A stretch of DNA of 64,000 nt from Lucinisca nassula. Taxonomy: Eukaryota; Mollusca; Bivalvia; Lucinida; Lucinidae. Within the stretch, counting starts at the first letter, position 1. Every line of letters begins with the position of its first letter. A program made the translations under genes and the position numbers. The stretch covers positions 213,684,138 to 213,748,137 of the forward strand of contig OY757010.1 in the NCBI GenBank assembly GCA_963580285.1, written 5' to 3'. The notes under the pieces were generated by a model, which was given only the letters and a program-made list of their open reading frames with translations, was not told the origin of the DNA and did no database searches. Below are positions 21,402-32,502 of the stretch, piece by piece.

Positions 21402-22139
21402 AGCTGGTGCATAAATTTAGTTCCAATGTGTTTATTGACGATAGAACTGCTGAACGAATGATAGTTCAGTAACAAAGTATGTGTGTTCAAAACTGCTGCA
21501 TTGGTCTTACACCAGGGATGCGCTATACAGTTGCAATTTTAATTTAGGTGAACTTTGCGATAACATAGAAAACTCATTCGGAAACGACCTTGACATGTAA
21601 TGGCTGCCGATGGGCAAGTTTCAAAATAAACAGAAAAAATAGAATATGTTGAAATATGTAAAGATATTTGCTTAAAACATTGATAGGATTTATTTACTGG
21701 TCAGTTGTACTATTTATTTGTTTATTTAAAGCAAAGGGTTAAGTCCGCTTTAAGATAGGATCCCGCGATAAAGACTGCGGAATAGATCTGAACCTGAACT
21801 TTGACTGGTTCAGTTACTGCTGAAATTCCTGTGATTTCATATTACCAAACAGTGACCTGATTAGACGTTACATTCTGTAGCGTTTTTTCTCGCTCCAACC
21901 GATTCAATATTGAAAGTTACGTTACCGAACCTGCTTACGGACCTATTTAACAACACACAATCTTTATTTGCGAGTGATTTAACGTTAATGTAATGGTCAG
22001 TGATCATCGCGTTGTATAGGCATTAGTGCAATCGTGTTTTCTTTGGATCGATAAACATACAATCGACCCAAACACCAGACTCGGCTGAGCAGTGCATGAG
22101 ACGTTTTCATAACGACTTCATATCCTCAGAGAATAGTCT
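21402..22139. other. No gene recognised
   Basis: AT-rich sequence with no ORF, repeat or RNA that I could identify. Reverse ORFs entering from 21490 are driven by the HPA copy. Confidence 0.4.
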
Positions 22140-22660
22140 CATTACGAAAACACTCATATACAAATGCATTGTAAACTCATTACGCAAACACGCCTATAGA
22201 AATACATTGCCACCTTTAACGCCGAAAAAATGAAAATTTTATGATGAAAAATTGTGATATGTTTTTTTATTTCTGCTCAAAATATATATTGTGGGCACTT
22301 GTTAGAACCGCCTCATGGAGGCTGTTCTAACGAGTACCCACAATCTATATTTTAGAGCAGAAATTAGAAAAATAAGGTATACCCCCGGAAACCCCAGTTT
22401 TACTATATGAAAGTGGGGTTCAAGGGGGTCAAAGTTATATAGACGTGTTTTCGTGATGTTTACTGCCGAAACACGAACATTTTTAGATGAAAAAATTGTG
22501 ATATTTTTGTTATTGCTGCTCAAAATATAGATTGTACCGCCTCATCAATCTATATTTTAGAGCAGGAATGAGAAAAAGAATGCTTATCCCTTTAAACCTC
22601 AGTTTTAATATATAAAAGTGGGGTTTGAGGGCGTCAAAATTATATAAGCGGGTTCGCGTG
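22140..22660 (+). mobile_element. HPA element interrupted by another HPA
   Basis: The left piece 22140-22177 (CATTACGAAAACACTCATAT .. GTAAACT) continues at 22459 (TTACTGCCGAAACACG) and runs through a collapsed centre (ATAGATTGTACCGCCTC, then directly ATCAATCTAT) to the right end TATAAGCGGGTTCGCGTGATG. Joined, the junction reads GTAAACTTTACTGCCG, matching the uninterrupted copy at 16009. Confidence 0.88.
22178..22458 (+). mobile_element. HPA element nested inside an HPA
   Basis: A complete 281-bp copy, CATTACGCAAACACGCC to AGACGTGTTTTCGTGATG. It lies between ..AAACT and TTACT.. of the host copy with no duplicated or lost base. Confidence 0.9.
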
Positions 22661-23149
22661 ATGTGTTCTGTAACAAAATTTCCACAAAACCTTTCTCCAA
22701 AAGTCATTAACGAAAGATATTAAGCACTGGATTAAGCGAGTAGAAATCGTAAGGGAATGAGATAGCAGTGCCAATTGCCAAGAAATAAATACACCAATTG
22801 TAAGATTCCCCAGGAAATGTCAATGAAACAACTCCTACACCAATCAATAAATCATCATCAAACGCCCAATATACCGATAGGTGAAAGATTCTGCTATTGG
22901 TCTGTTAAGGAATTTATTTAGATGATCAATTACAGAAATATAGCAGTGAAACACGATTTCAAAAATGGCAATTATAAATGTGAACTGTTTATCAACACAA
23001 TAACAGGTCACCACATTATTACTAGAAGATTCCAGAATAAATGACACGCTGAAATCAAAGATAACATGGATGACGTGTCGACATTGCCTGATCCAGTTTT
23101 ACACCACATTAACAAATCGTGCATTAAACGTCCTTCAAAATTAAGTTTA
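22661..23149. other. No gene recognised
   Basis: Short reverse ORFs at 22844-23047 and 23008-23208 have no recognisable domain, splice context or repeats. Unassigned. Confidence 0.35.
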
Positions 23150-23350
23150 TCCAGAGAAACATGGAATTTACAAGGGTTTACATTTTTTTTTATCTTATAC
23201 AAAAACATAAAATGTTGGTACCAGTTAGAACCGACTCATTGAGGCGGTTCTGACGACCACAAATCTTTGCAAGAAAAAAAAAGTCACACTAATCAAGATG
23301 TCGTTTTTCGATCCACTTAAATTTTACCATATTACACGGATGTGCTCATC
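23150..23350 (-). mobile_element. HPB element, degenerate
   Basis: Arms GTTAGAACCGACTC and GAGGCGGTTCTGACGA around 23225-23255, then CACACTAATCAAGATG and an end ACACGGATGTGCTCATC resembling the reversed HPB left end. Confidence 0.6.
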
Positions 23351-23473
23351 CCGTTAAGCCTGCTTGGTCTAGCTACGCCTCACGAATATTTTATAGACAT
23401 TTTGAAGTTAAAGCATATAAACGAGAACAAAAATAGGTGCCCGTCATGGGAAAACCTGTTTTTGAGGTTCACA

Positions 23474-23629
23474 ACCACACGAAAACACGCTTGTTCAAAT
23501 ATATTGGAACATTTACACACACACCCTCCTCACGCACACTAAAAGGAACATTTTAAAATAAAAAAAAATGTTTCATATTTCTGTTCAAACATAGATCATT
23601 GGAATTCGTGGGGTTTAATGGGATCAAAA
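23474..23629 (+). mobile_element. HPA element, degenerate and shortened
   Basis: ACACGAAAACACGCTTGTTC start, left region stretched by CA-rich sequence, CATATTTCTGTTCAAACATAG, then directly GGGGTTTAATGGGATCAAAA. Most of the palindrome is gone. Confidence 0.55.
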
Positions 23630-23952
23630 TAGAAGAGAAGGCAATGATCAGGAATCGATACAATAAGCCCACAGCTCCCATCAGAGACACGAAAGAGAAA
23701 GAAGCACACACATGAAACAACTAGACCCTTATGAAAACATCAATACCGGAAAGCCAAAAGGACAGTAACTTTCAAACAAAATGGCCAAATGGCTATCCAA
23801 AACAAAATAATATATTAAGCGATACACACACTCAAAGAGAAACCATAACAATAAATAAACCGCGACAGAAGAACCGCATAAGAACGGTCAATGAAACGAA
23901 TTCCACTGGGGAGCTTAAATCGATTTTAAATGGCCACAATCCTATAAAGGCA
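23630..23952 (-). mobile_element. RT retroelement 3' end, reversed, 5'-truncated
   Basis: Reading from the tip: AAGGCAATGATCAGGAATCG, AGCCAAAAGGACAGTAACTT, AAATGGCTATCCAAAAC, TCCACTGGGGAGCTTAAATC. This is the 3' untranslated tail of the RT element at 62301-64000. The preserved 3' tip and variable 5' end are as expected for target-primed reverse transcription. Confidence 0.75.
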
Positions 23953-24025
23953 TGTCTCGAACCGCTCGGATCAGCAATTTTTGACATTTCAGATACAGGA
24001 GAAACATATAGTATCAGCGAACATA

Positions 24026-24164
24026 AAGCGAGGCGGTTCTAATGAGTACCTACAACCTATACTTTAAGCAGAAATAAGAAAAGTATCACAATATTTCATC
24101 TTAAAATTTTCATTTTTCGACGGTAAAGGTTACAATGTATTTGTATAGGCGTGTTTTCGTAATG
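24026..24164 (-). mobile_element. HPA half element starting at the hairpin tip
   Basis: Begins GCGAGGCGGTTCTAATGAG, the first bases after the tip, continues through TAAGCAGAAATAAG and the reversed left region, and ends GTATAGGCGTGTTTTCGTAATG. The other half is absent. Confidence 0.8.
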
Positions 24165-24390
24165 ATTGTGTTTGAAGAGTGTACAAGTTGTTTTGTCCCA
24201 AACTAGCTATTGCCTCATCAGTGACCCTCAGATATTTTCAAAATTCCACAGTGGAATCAATGATCCCAAAAGAATAGAAACTATAGCCCACACTAAGATG
24301 ACTATATAGGACATTTGGGAGATGTTGCATTCACTTTTAGTTGGACTTTACCCGACATTAAGACGAAATGACATCCCAAGACCTGCTACA
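24165..24390 (-). repeat. Family F and family C fragments, reversed
   Basis: AGTGACCCTCAGATATTTTC, GTGGAATCAATGATCCCAAA is family F reversed (compare 45471). TTTACCCGACATTAAGACG and AATGACATCCCAAGACC is family C reversed (compare 42250). Confidence 0.6.
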
Positions 24391-24570
24391 TTTATGTTTA
24401 TAGCATTAATAAAAACATGTCACACAATGTCATCAATAGCCGTTTTTGGATATATGAAGGTATGTAATTTTTCTGATGGGTGCTTTCTCGGCACTTTCCT
24501 ATACTTCATTACACTGAGAAAGCTCAAAACTCAGCCATGTGAAGAAATGTAGTTCTTTATGACTTTTAAA

Positions 24571-24800
24571 CAGAAGTAAAGACAATGTTCGCGAATCGAT
24601 ACAATTAATTTACACCTCCCATCAGAGACACTTGAGGGAATGACACACAAACATGAAATAACTAGACCCTAAGGAAACATCAATAGCGGAAAGCCAAAAG
24701 GACAGTTACTAGTTACTCTCCTAGAAAATGGCGAATTGGCTAACCAAAACAAAAAATAAAACATACAAGCGACACACACACACACTCAAAGACAAGACAT
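24571..24800 (-). mobile_element. RT retroelement 3' end, reversed
   Basis: AGAAGTAAAGACAATGTTCG, CACCTCCCATCAGAGACAC, AAGCCAAAAGGACAGTTACT and CGACACACAC match the 3' tail in reverse. Shorter than the copy at 23630. Confidence 0.7.
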
Positions 24801-25074
24801 AAAATGTCACTTATACTTTTGATATTTTTTTTTATTTACAATGGTGTGAAGACTGAACACACGCTCGATGAAATATAACACTATGGGAAACATTGTCTAA
24901 GCGGAGAAGATTACAGATAGCAAAACTTACAGTGGAAATCCCAGAATCAATACACACAGACACCGAAATAATAGAAATTCGAAAAAAAGGTAAAGGGGGT
25001 TCTTGATGTAACGCTGATGTTTTCGTGTTACGTAAGACCTACTGTTTATTATTATTATTAGCAGTTTTTACTTT

Positions 25075-25275
25075 ATACTTATGTCGCGGTTTAATTTTGT
25101 TTTGGTTTGTCTTTGAGGTTGTGTATCGCTTATTTGTTTTGCTGTTGTTTTGGATAGCTAATTGCAATTTTGTGGGAAAGGAACTGTCTCTTTGGCTCTC
25201 CGCTATTGATGTTTTCCGGGAGCTGTGGGTTAATTTTTTCGATTCCTTATCCTTGCCTTCACTTCTATTTAACAG
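25075..25275 (+). mobile_element. RT retroelement 3' end
   Basis: TTGGTTTGTCTTTGAGGTTG, TTTTGGATAGCTAATTGC, GGAACTGTCTCTTTGGC and CCTTGCCTTCACTTCTATTT give the tail in forward orientation. The two overlapping ORFs (25025-25336 and its reverse) come from this repeat. Confidence 0.7.
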
Positions 25276-25489
25276 TGAAAGCATTGCATATCTGAAAAAT
25301 ATAAAGGTGTTTTTTTATATACTAAACTGTATATGACATTGTCACATTTTGGAAACAACACTACCATGTTATTTTCATAGTAGCAGCCCGTACTACAGTT
25401 TTGGTTTCTTTTTCGTGTAAATATAAAAAAAGACTTTTAGGCGAATACCAAAAACATTTCATCGAATGTGTTGAAAACATCAGAATCGA

Positions 25490-25629
25490 CAAAAACATAG
25501 ATTGTGGTACTAGCGAGGTGGTTCTAATGAGTTCCCTCAATCTATTTTGAGCAGAAATATGAAAATGTTCGTTTTTTTTTTTTTGTGGTAAAATTTTCAG
25601 TAGTTTCGAATAGGCGTGTTTTCGAAATG
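25490..25629 (-). mobile_element. HPA element, reversed, half with damaged tip
   Basis: ACATAGATTGTGGTACTAGC jumps across the tip (about 15 bases of the first arm missing) into GAGGTGGTTCTAATGAG. Ends GAATAGGCGTGTTTTCGAAATG. The right-hand region is absent. Confidence 0.75.
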
Positions 25630-26109
25630 TGAGAGAAATTCAGATGATCACCCGCCATAGCACGGCCAGCATCAAAACCACGGGGGAATTCAATATATTG
25701 AATTTAAAATCCGACATTCAATGATACATCTGTTAAGTTTCCAAGCGTTCGAATACAAACAGTGTCAATCATGCTAGCAAACACGATGTTTTTATTGTAT
25801 TGCTGTCACAGAGTCTAAAGTACTTGTGCTAAGACCTAATCTTCTTTTCGCGCTTGTTTATTTATTTATCGCATTTGTATGTCAATTTAGACAAAGCCAC
25901 ATTTTGTCTGCTGGAAGGAGGTAGTCGGAAATTACAGTAGTTGAACTTACTACAATCTTTCATGCTCCTCAATTGTCCTTTTATGGTAATGTGTCATGCC
26001 TTTCATTTTCCTCTAAATACAGAGTTTGTTTGTACGCTGGCCTTGGAGTTCGACTGTAGTTTAGAGTTCACCAATAATACCATTTTAGGCAGACAACAGT
26101 TTTTATGAA
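25630..26109. other. No gene recognised
   Basis: AT-rich; no ORF above 60 codons or recognisable repeat. Confidence 0.4.
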
Positions 26110-26450
26110 CTTCGAGGGCCAAAATTAATCATAGATCGTCTTTTGAATAAACTTGATAGGGCTTTAGTCCTAGATGCTACATACCAAGTTTCTAGGTAAT
26201 CGGCATTTTGGTTCCAGAGAAAAAAATATTTTAAATGTTTATATCATATATGAGCATATCGGTCATGTTGGTCATGTGACCCATCCTTACGAACAAATTT
26301 TCGTTCCTTCTTCCCATAGAGGCTGTACATGTAAATCGGTTTCAACTGGCATAGTAGTTACAGAAGAGATGGTATTCGAAAATGTTGACACAGACGCAGA
26401 CGACAACCACGACGGCCGACATTCGGCTCTGGCGAGTTAAAATTTCTTAT
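26110..26450 (+). repeat. Family G repeat, single unit
   Basis: GCTACATACCAAGTTTCTAG, TTGGTTCCAGAG, GTCATGTGACCCATCCTTAC, GAACAAATTTTCGTTCC and GGCTCTGGCGAG follow the order of the three tandem units at 33840-35125. The ORF at 26174-26440 is this repeat read in one frame. Confidence 0.75.
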
Positions 26451-26727
26451 ACGCCTAGCTATAACAATCATTCAGATATTCCATACATCCAGTTCCTTTG
26501 GCACATGCCCATATCCGAAAAGGGGGGTAATTTGGTAAGATATTTACAGAATGACTTTAAAAGATAAACAAGTCATCTAGTACATATTAGTCTTAGAATG
26601 ACCGCAGAATGCAAGCGAGGATAGGCAGTTCTCCAGACATTGTGTTCAAAAGGGTCGCTACTATTGTCTAAAATGGAGTACAATGAGGTCAAATATATTT
26701 ACAACATTTCAAAAAAATACTAATCGA

Positions 26728-27256
26728 AATAGAAGTAGAGACAATGATCAGGAATCGATACAATCAACCCATAGCTCCCATCAGAGACACCAAAAGGGAA
26801 AGAAACACAAACATGCAACAACAGACCTAACGGAAACGCCAACCGCGGAAAGCCAAAAGGACAGTTACTTTCCAACAAAATGGCCAACCGGCTATCCAAA
26901 ATAAAATAACACAAGCGACACAAACACCTAAAGACAAACCATAACAAAAATAGATCGCGACAGAAGAACCGCCTTGGAACGGTCAGCGGAAACGAATTCC
27001 ACTGGGGGGCTTAAATCGATTTTACGTGGCCACAATCCTCGCCTTTATTTCCATCGCGATTTAGACAAATAATTTGTTTAGTCCGCATGAAAACCTCCTA
27101 ACTCATCAGTGCAACATCTCCGTGAACACAAATAATCAAACAACCACAGAGATGAAACAGCGGTGAGGACTCGACAGCAAGAAACACAGAAATGCTGGAG
27201 CAAAAGAAAACAAACAGTTAGACTCCGATTGGCTTGACCAGAGATAGAGCGTCATA
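26728..27256 (-). mobile_element. RT retroelement 3' end, reversed, long
   Basis: Runs from AGAAGTAGAGACAATGATCA through TCCACTGGGGGGCTTAAATC, CGCGATTTAGACAAATAATT and GTGAGGACTCGACAGCAAG to CTGGAGCAAAAGAAAACAAA. It covers the full untranslated tail up to about 60 bp short of the RT ORF end as seen at 61326-61890. Confidence 0.8.
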
Positions 27257-27712
27257 GTCACCTGTGCAAAAGTCCCAAGAAGTATGCAACATATTCAAAA
27301 GCTATTCAACATTTAGTTCGTAAGATTTCCTTACAGCGTTGCTTAAGCTGATAAGGGAAAAGACAATAATGCAATACAATTGAATTGAGCAATTTCGAAA
27401 AGGGAGAGTCTCTTCGAGTATTAAGTAATTTGCAATGTTAAAACTCATTTTCAGATCTATTTCTGAAACAAATAGGTCACTGTGTTTTTCATTTACCATG
27501 GCAGAAAACTTGGATTTCCGTCAAAAAATACAGTCAACTGTCGTAGCCCCTTTGCCAGAAGGCTACATCTAACATTTATTCAAAATGACCCAGCGGTTTT
27601 TTTTTTATTCAGACTTGTTCTTCCTCGAAATTCCCGTACACTCGTGTATTGTTTGACAAAGTTCCAACCCCAGCGGAAGTTCTTTTTTGACCCAATCTTA
27701 GTGATCCTAAAA

Positions 27713-27975
27713 TAGAATTGAAGGAAATGATCAGGAATCTATACAATTAACCCACACCTCCCATCAGGGACACCAGTGGAAAAAAAACACAAACAGGAAA
27801 TAACTGGATCCTAATGGAAACATCAATAGCGGAAAACCAAATTGACAGTTACTTTCCCACAAAATTGCCAATAGGCTATCCAAAACAAAAAGATATAAGC
27901 GATACACAAATTCAAAGAGGAACTATAAAACAAAAATAAACCGTGACAGAGGAACCGCACTGGGCCGGTCAGTAA
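27713..27975 (-). mobile_element. RT retroelement 3' end, reversed
   Basis: AGGAAATGATCAGGAATC, CACCTCCCATCAGGGACACC, ATAGGCTATCCAAAAC and GAACCGCACTGGGCCGGTCAG correspond to the tail. 5'-truncated near the GACCGTTCCAAGGCGG block. Confidence 0.75.
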
Positions 27976-28224
27976 GCCATTTATGTAGAATGTATGTTTT
28001 GTTTAAACACAGTTGTCTGCTTACGGCAATCTTGAATTTCGGACAGGAGACCATTTTATAAAATTTGTTTCCCCGTTGTCTTGAGGCTAAATATGAGATT
28101 TCACTGAAATTGGCCGAACTGTTTCGACAAAGAACTGTGAAAATGTTAACGCCGCGGGTCGGCGGCGGAAAACGACGGCGCAAGTCGGTACTTACCATGC
28201 CATAAGCTCCCAGAAACATGTGGG

Positions 28225-28492
28225 CATAAAAAAAACCGCCTATATAATTTTTACCCCCTTGAACCCAACTGTTATACAGTAAAACTGGAGTTTACAGGGG
28301 TAAACCTTATTTTTCTTATTTCTGCTCTAAAATATGATTGTGGGTACTCGATTGAACCGCCTCGATTCTAACGAGTACCCACAATAAATACTTTTTGCAG
28401 AAATATGAAAAATATCACAATTTTTCATCTTAAATTTTCCCTTTTCAGTGGTAAAGTTCGCAATGTATTTGTATAGGCGTGTTTCCGTAATG
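28225..28492 (-). mobile_element. HPA element, reversed
   Basis: Right end degraded (CATAAAAAAAACCGCC), then TATATAATTTTTACCCCC, hairpin, arms with a shortened tip (TTGAACCGCCTCGATTCTAACG) and a left end GTATAGGCGTGTTTCCGTAATG. Confidence 0.8.
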
Positions 28493-30189
28493 TAATGGAG
28501 CTTAAATCTTAATTACAAGGCTATATATTTGCTTCATAGATTACGAGTACACAAATGCAATCTCAATTTATTACATGTACATGTAGTAGCAGTTGTAAAA
28601 TAACAACAGAGAACATTTCAACGTTCGGTCAAATAAACTGAAGTGTTATAGGTCATTCCCTTTCTTTAGACTTTATTGTGATGAGTCAGATGGATAAGTC
28701 CATTTTCTTTAAGGTTGTCTGCTCATTGCATTAAATAACACACCATTTTATCATGACTGACCACTCGGTGATCAACAAAATTACCCATTGATATAGCTCT
28801 ATTGTTGCAATATTTTCCTGCAGGTAAGATACACATACCTGAATACGGCTTACCTGAGTGAACAATATAATGTACATTGACTCAAATAATATCACCCCTT
28901 GCTCAAAGCTCAAGATGCCCCTATACTATAGTGACTTGTAATTGCGTATATACACATCTCTATTTTCATCCAAGTAAGATATTTTGGACATTACCCATGC
29001 ATTGTATGCAAAATTTAACATGTGTGAAACCCCTTATTTAGTGAATAGGCCTGTATCGCAACTAGAGCGTGAAAGTCTAAAGATTGGTAAGAAGCTATCG
29101 TCATTCATGAAAATCGTCCCATGTGGTTGTGTTATCCAAATTGCAATGTAATTCTGAACGTACAAAGAGCAAATATTCTTGTACATGATGTGATAAATAA
29201 CAGCAGCAGGTGTTGAGAAACCGTACACGAATGAATTGGTCTTGCCACATGTCAAGTTATAAATATTCGGAATACATCAATTGGTGAACTACAAGAATAG
29301 TCAGTTGAACAAACCCAGGCCTATCAAGACGGGAAACAATTAAATTACCAGTAACGTTCGAACAATTTGACCTGAGACTAACCTTTATGCATGGAATAAA
29401 TTTGTCAATGTTATCGCCGTCGGCTTTCGTAAACTTCTCGTGAATTTTCGGCATCACGTGAATTGCGACCCATTTACAGACCTCTATGTATTGAATAACA
29501 ATATCGCCATTTTCGGGAGACAGCGAAGATAAATACATGCATTCAGTTGGGTGTGAAATTATGCTAATAGAGTTCACCAGTCCCAGGTCAATTTGTTCGA
29601 ATTGTAAGCGAAAAATACTGTTTTATGTATCACAACATACACAATTGCAGCTACAAGTACTATCCCCTGTCATTTAGATGCATTGTATAAATTTGATGGC
29701 AAAAATGTTTTTGCTTCGATGGTAACTGCCATTGATGAATGTCATGCACTAAACGCAGAGCATTGCATCATGTCGCCGCTTCAATCAATGAAAAGCGATT
29801 TAACGCTTATCCCGACTTGCAGCCAACGTTTCCAAGCCCTACAACAACAAAAAAGACTGCCATCTGCTCTAATGCTGTCTGTTTTATGTCGATCGTCGAC
29901 ATATTTAATGTTTGCATTATGGTTAAATCAAAGTTCTTTATCTACATAAACACATTTGCCGTTGCTGAATTACCAGCGAGCGCCTATGCACAGGTTTATC
30001 TGAGTGATTGCTGATCGCATATGTCTTCGTGCGGGACTTTGTTAGGCTCGGGGCCTCTGTACTTTCCTGGGTCAACAGAGTGGAATTACAAACATGACCT
30101 GACACGAGAAAATATCTTTAGCGTTCTTTGATTTTCCAAAAAAAAAAAAAATCAAATACGCGTGCCCACCATACATCATATTATTATCA
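28493..30189. other. Longest repeat-poor stretch; possible exon only
   Basis: About 1.7 kb without any repeat family recognised elsewhere in the window. The reverse ORF 29257-29577 contains KWVAIHVMPKIHEKFTKAD and is followed within the ORF by AAAGGTTAGTC, a plausible splice donor (around 29384 on the minus strand). The adjacent reverse ORF 29034-29255 could be another exon, but splicing from this donor to the TTCTTGTAG acceptor near 29295 meets a stop after three codons. No protein family recognised, so not called as a gene. Confidence 0.25.
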
Positions 30190-30366
30190 AAGTAGAAGTA
30201 AAACAAAGATCAGGAATTGATACAATTAACTTACTCCACCCATAAAAGACACCAAAGGGAAAGAAATACAAACATTAAGCGACCAGACTATAATGGAAAC
30301 CTAAACAAAGGAAGGCCATAAGGACAGTTACTTTCCCACAAAATGGCCATATGGCCATCCAAAACA
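30190..30366 (-). mobile_element. RT retroelement 3' end, reversed
   Basis: AGAAGTAAAACAAAGATCAG, CCACCCATAAAAGACACC and TGGCCATATGGCCATCCAAA match the tail variant of the copies ending at 44390 and 61892, not the variant ending at 64000. Two tail subfamilies are therefore present. Confidence 0.75.
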
Positions 30367-30606
30367 AGTCAGTGTAATGAACACCCCGTAAACCCCGAGA
30401 AAACTAGGGCCTACGGATATATGTTCTTATTTTTGCTCCAAGACATAGGCTAATGGTACTCGTTAGAACTAGAGCCGCGGTTCTTACGTGCAGCAAATAC
30501 CAGTGTTTGTGGGTATAAATGCGGAAAATATTCAAATTTTAGTCAGAAAAATAACCGTCATGAAGATGTAAAATGCTCTTTTTCACAATGGTATATTATC
30601 ATAATG
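30367..30606 (-). mobile_element. HPB element, reversed, degenerate
   Basis: CAAGTCAGTGTAATGAACACC, TGCTCCAAGACATAGGC, an imperfect tip (GTTAGAACTAGAGCCGCGG), GTCAGAAAAATAACCG and TATATTATCATAATGG. Confidence 0.65.
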
Positions 30607-31112
30607 GGGTTAGAGAAATGCATTCAATTTTGACCAATTATCCCTCTGTGATATAATCACAGAAGGCCTTAATAGGTGGCTGTTACTGTTCTTAAGAGTC
30701 ATAAGAATACAATTATCAAGGTTTAGTTATAATTTTTCAAGGGACAAGAAAGTCATTTACAAGGAACATACATTAAAATTCTGTTGGAAACCTCTCAATA
30801 CGGCTATACAAATGCAAAACAAAAATATATAAGCACCGCCTTGGAATGGTCGGAAAAGAAAAAGAAAAACAGCACATATACTTCTGCATGAGTCGGAGTA
30901 ATGTGGAACTCGTGGCCCCTTTCACAAGTAAAATCATGTTAAAATGTAAAATATATTTGAATTAAAACGTAAAACGGTCAGGTTACAAAAAAACTGTCTG
31001 TGTAAATAGTTATCTGACTACAGGTCACATATTTGTGAGGTAGGCTAGATTCCAACTGTGTTTCCTACGCTTGTAAAACCATGAATGCGTTTTTGATCAT
31101 TTGAGTGAATTT
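30607..31112. other. No gene recognised
   Basis: AT-rich. 30780-30860 has scattered similarity to the RT tail (AACACCGCCTTGG-like block), too weak to annotate. Confidence 0.35.
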
Positions 31113-31333
31113 GTTTTGTTGTACGGCCCTTTAAAGATTATTTCACTTATTTCGAGCCGATCGTTAACCAGAGTTGGGCGAAAACCGGAAAAGCCGGAGA
31201 AATGCCGTATGACCTTCCGTTGTAGAAGTTTGCGTCTCACATGTGGCCCGAGCGAGGTTCGAACCACAGCGATGAGAGACCTAATGATGAAATGTCAGGG
31301 CACTTATCCATTAGGCATGGAAACCCTGGCGTG
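31113..31333 (-). repeat. SINE-2 copy, reversed
   Basis: Reverse complement matches the SINE at 49066: TAATGGATAAGTGCCC (A-box region), TCATTAGGTCTCTCATCG, GGTTCGAACCTCG (B-box-like), GGTTAACGATCGGCT and GTGAAATAATCTTTAAAGG. The 110-codon ORF (31101-31433) lies over it and is not a gene. Confidence 0.7.
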
Positions 31334-31807
31334 TGTGAATAAAGTTTTAGTTTGTTCTGCTATTGATCGAACCCCAGAAATAAATCACATTTTGTCACAC
31401 ATGCAAAATAGTGCTACCTTTAATATATCTTAAAACGGGGATATTTTCTCATTTCTATTGCGGATCTTGTATGAGGCGTTTCTCTGAAAATTTAAATTCA
31501 CATCCCTATGAACCATATTATGTTTATATATAAAATCGTGATTACAACGACGCCCATTTCTAACATATTTTCATAATGAATATTGCTATTTTCATATGTC
31601 TCATCTGGTTAATACCGAACATCATATTTCGATACAAAAGATAAAGTGGTCAGAAAGAAATCAACGCTCATGATTTCTAAATGGAAGAGGAAACGCCGTC
31701 AGGGAAGATAGGATTGTGTGACGAGTATTGTGGCCACGTAAAATCGATTTTAGTCCCGCCCCGCCCATCCCTAGTCAAAAACTCCTTATTAACCGCTCCC
31801 AGGCGGT

Positions 31808-32230
31808 TCTTCTGTTAGAAGCCTCCGCGGTGAAGTGGTCATAAACCAGAGCATTGCGATAACACATCTGTGCGACACAGCGCATCTCCAACATAGCTAC
31901 TTTTCTGAGGAAAATCTGTAACATATTTTCTTATTTACACTGCAAACATAGGTTGAGGCTGCTCGTTAGAGGCGGTTCCAGCGAGTACCAATAACCAATG
32001 TCTTGGAACAGAAATTATTTCAATGATGTATGCCCCTGTAAACCCCAGTTGTCTCTATACAACGCGGGGTGTAGAGGGATGTCGATTACACGGTCGTGTT
32101 AACGTGATGGGTCGGGGGTTCAATTCCGGGCTTCTCCAGACTTTCGATTGACTCTGTAAACCGACGTCCCGTCTCCGTATGACCTTAGCTGTTGGTGGGA
32201 CGTAAATCTCAATTAAAATGAACTCGGTTC
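31808..32230 (+). repeat. tRNA-type SINE split by an HPB copy
   Basis: 31822-31851 (GCCTCCGCGGTGAAGTGGTC, then ATAAACCAGAGC) looks like a tRNA 5' half. 32110-32230 (GGTCGGGGGTTCAATTCCGG, then ACCGACGTCCCGTCTCCG and GGTGGGACGTAAATCTC) looks like the B-box half and SINE body. The HPB element lies between them at about the anticodon position. Confidence 0.55.
31852..32109 (+). mobile_element. HPB element
   Basis: CATTGCGATAACACATCTGTG start, left region ACATAGCTACTTTTCTGAGG, one arm shortened at the tip (TCGTTAGAGGCGGTTCC), hairpin, right end ACACGGTCGTGTTAACGTGATG. Confidence 0.85.
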
Positions 32231-32329
32231 TTCGGCAATTCGCTCAGTTAAACTCAACTCGGTTCTTCGGTTTATTATTTGATCATATTTTGTCTTTGCA
32301 TGTATATATTGTTAATATATTTTTTTTAT

Positions 32330-32475
32330 TTTCGATAGCCGTTTAGCCATTTTGCGGGAAAGTAACTGTCCTTTTAGTTTTCCGCTTGTGAAGTTTTAAT
32401 TATCATAAATGGTGATTTTTTTGTTGTTGTTGTTGTTCGTGTTTCCAATCTTGATCATTGCCTTTACTATTATAT
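32330..32475 (+). mobile_element. RT retroelement 3' end, short
   Basis: TTTCGATAGCCGTTTAGCC, GGGAAAGTAACTGTCCTTTT and CTTGATCATTGCCTTTACT match the tail. It contains a short GTT run at 32423-32437. Confidence 0.65.
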
Positions 32476-32502
32476 TTACTGCCCTATCAATTTTGTCTAA
32501 TC

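Noticed and set aside
22140..22660. Helitron assignment for HPA
   Set aside because: Zero duplication fits, but the terminal inverted repeats, the lack of a TC start and CTRR end and the non-A/T target sites do not; left unclassified.
27499..27575. Short ATG-ORF in good initiation context (MAENLDFRQKIQSTVVAPLP)
   Set aside because: Ends after about 24 codons without a splice donor; no homology recognised.
27923..28219. Reverse ORF with GAYGMV, resembling a kinase glycine-rich loop, next to a GTAAGT donor-like site
   Set aside because: Only six residues match, the upstream glycines are missing, the start abuts an HPA copy and no further kinase motifs follow.
31101..31433. 110-codon ORF as a gene
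   Set aside because: It lies over a reversed SINE-2 copy (A- and B-box-like sequences and body match 49066-49287).
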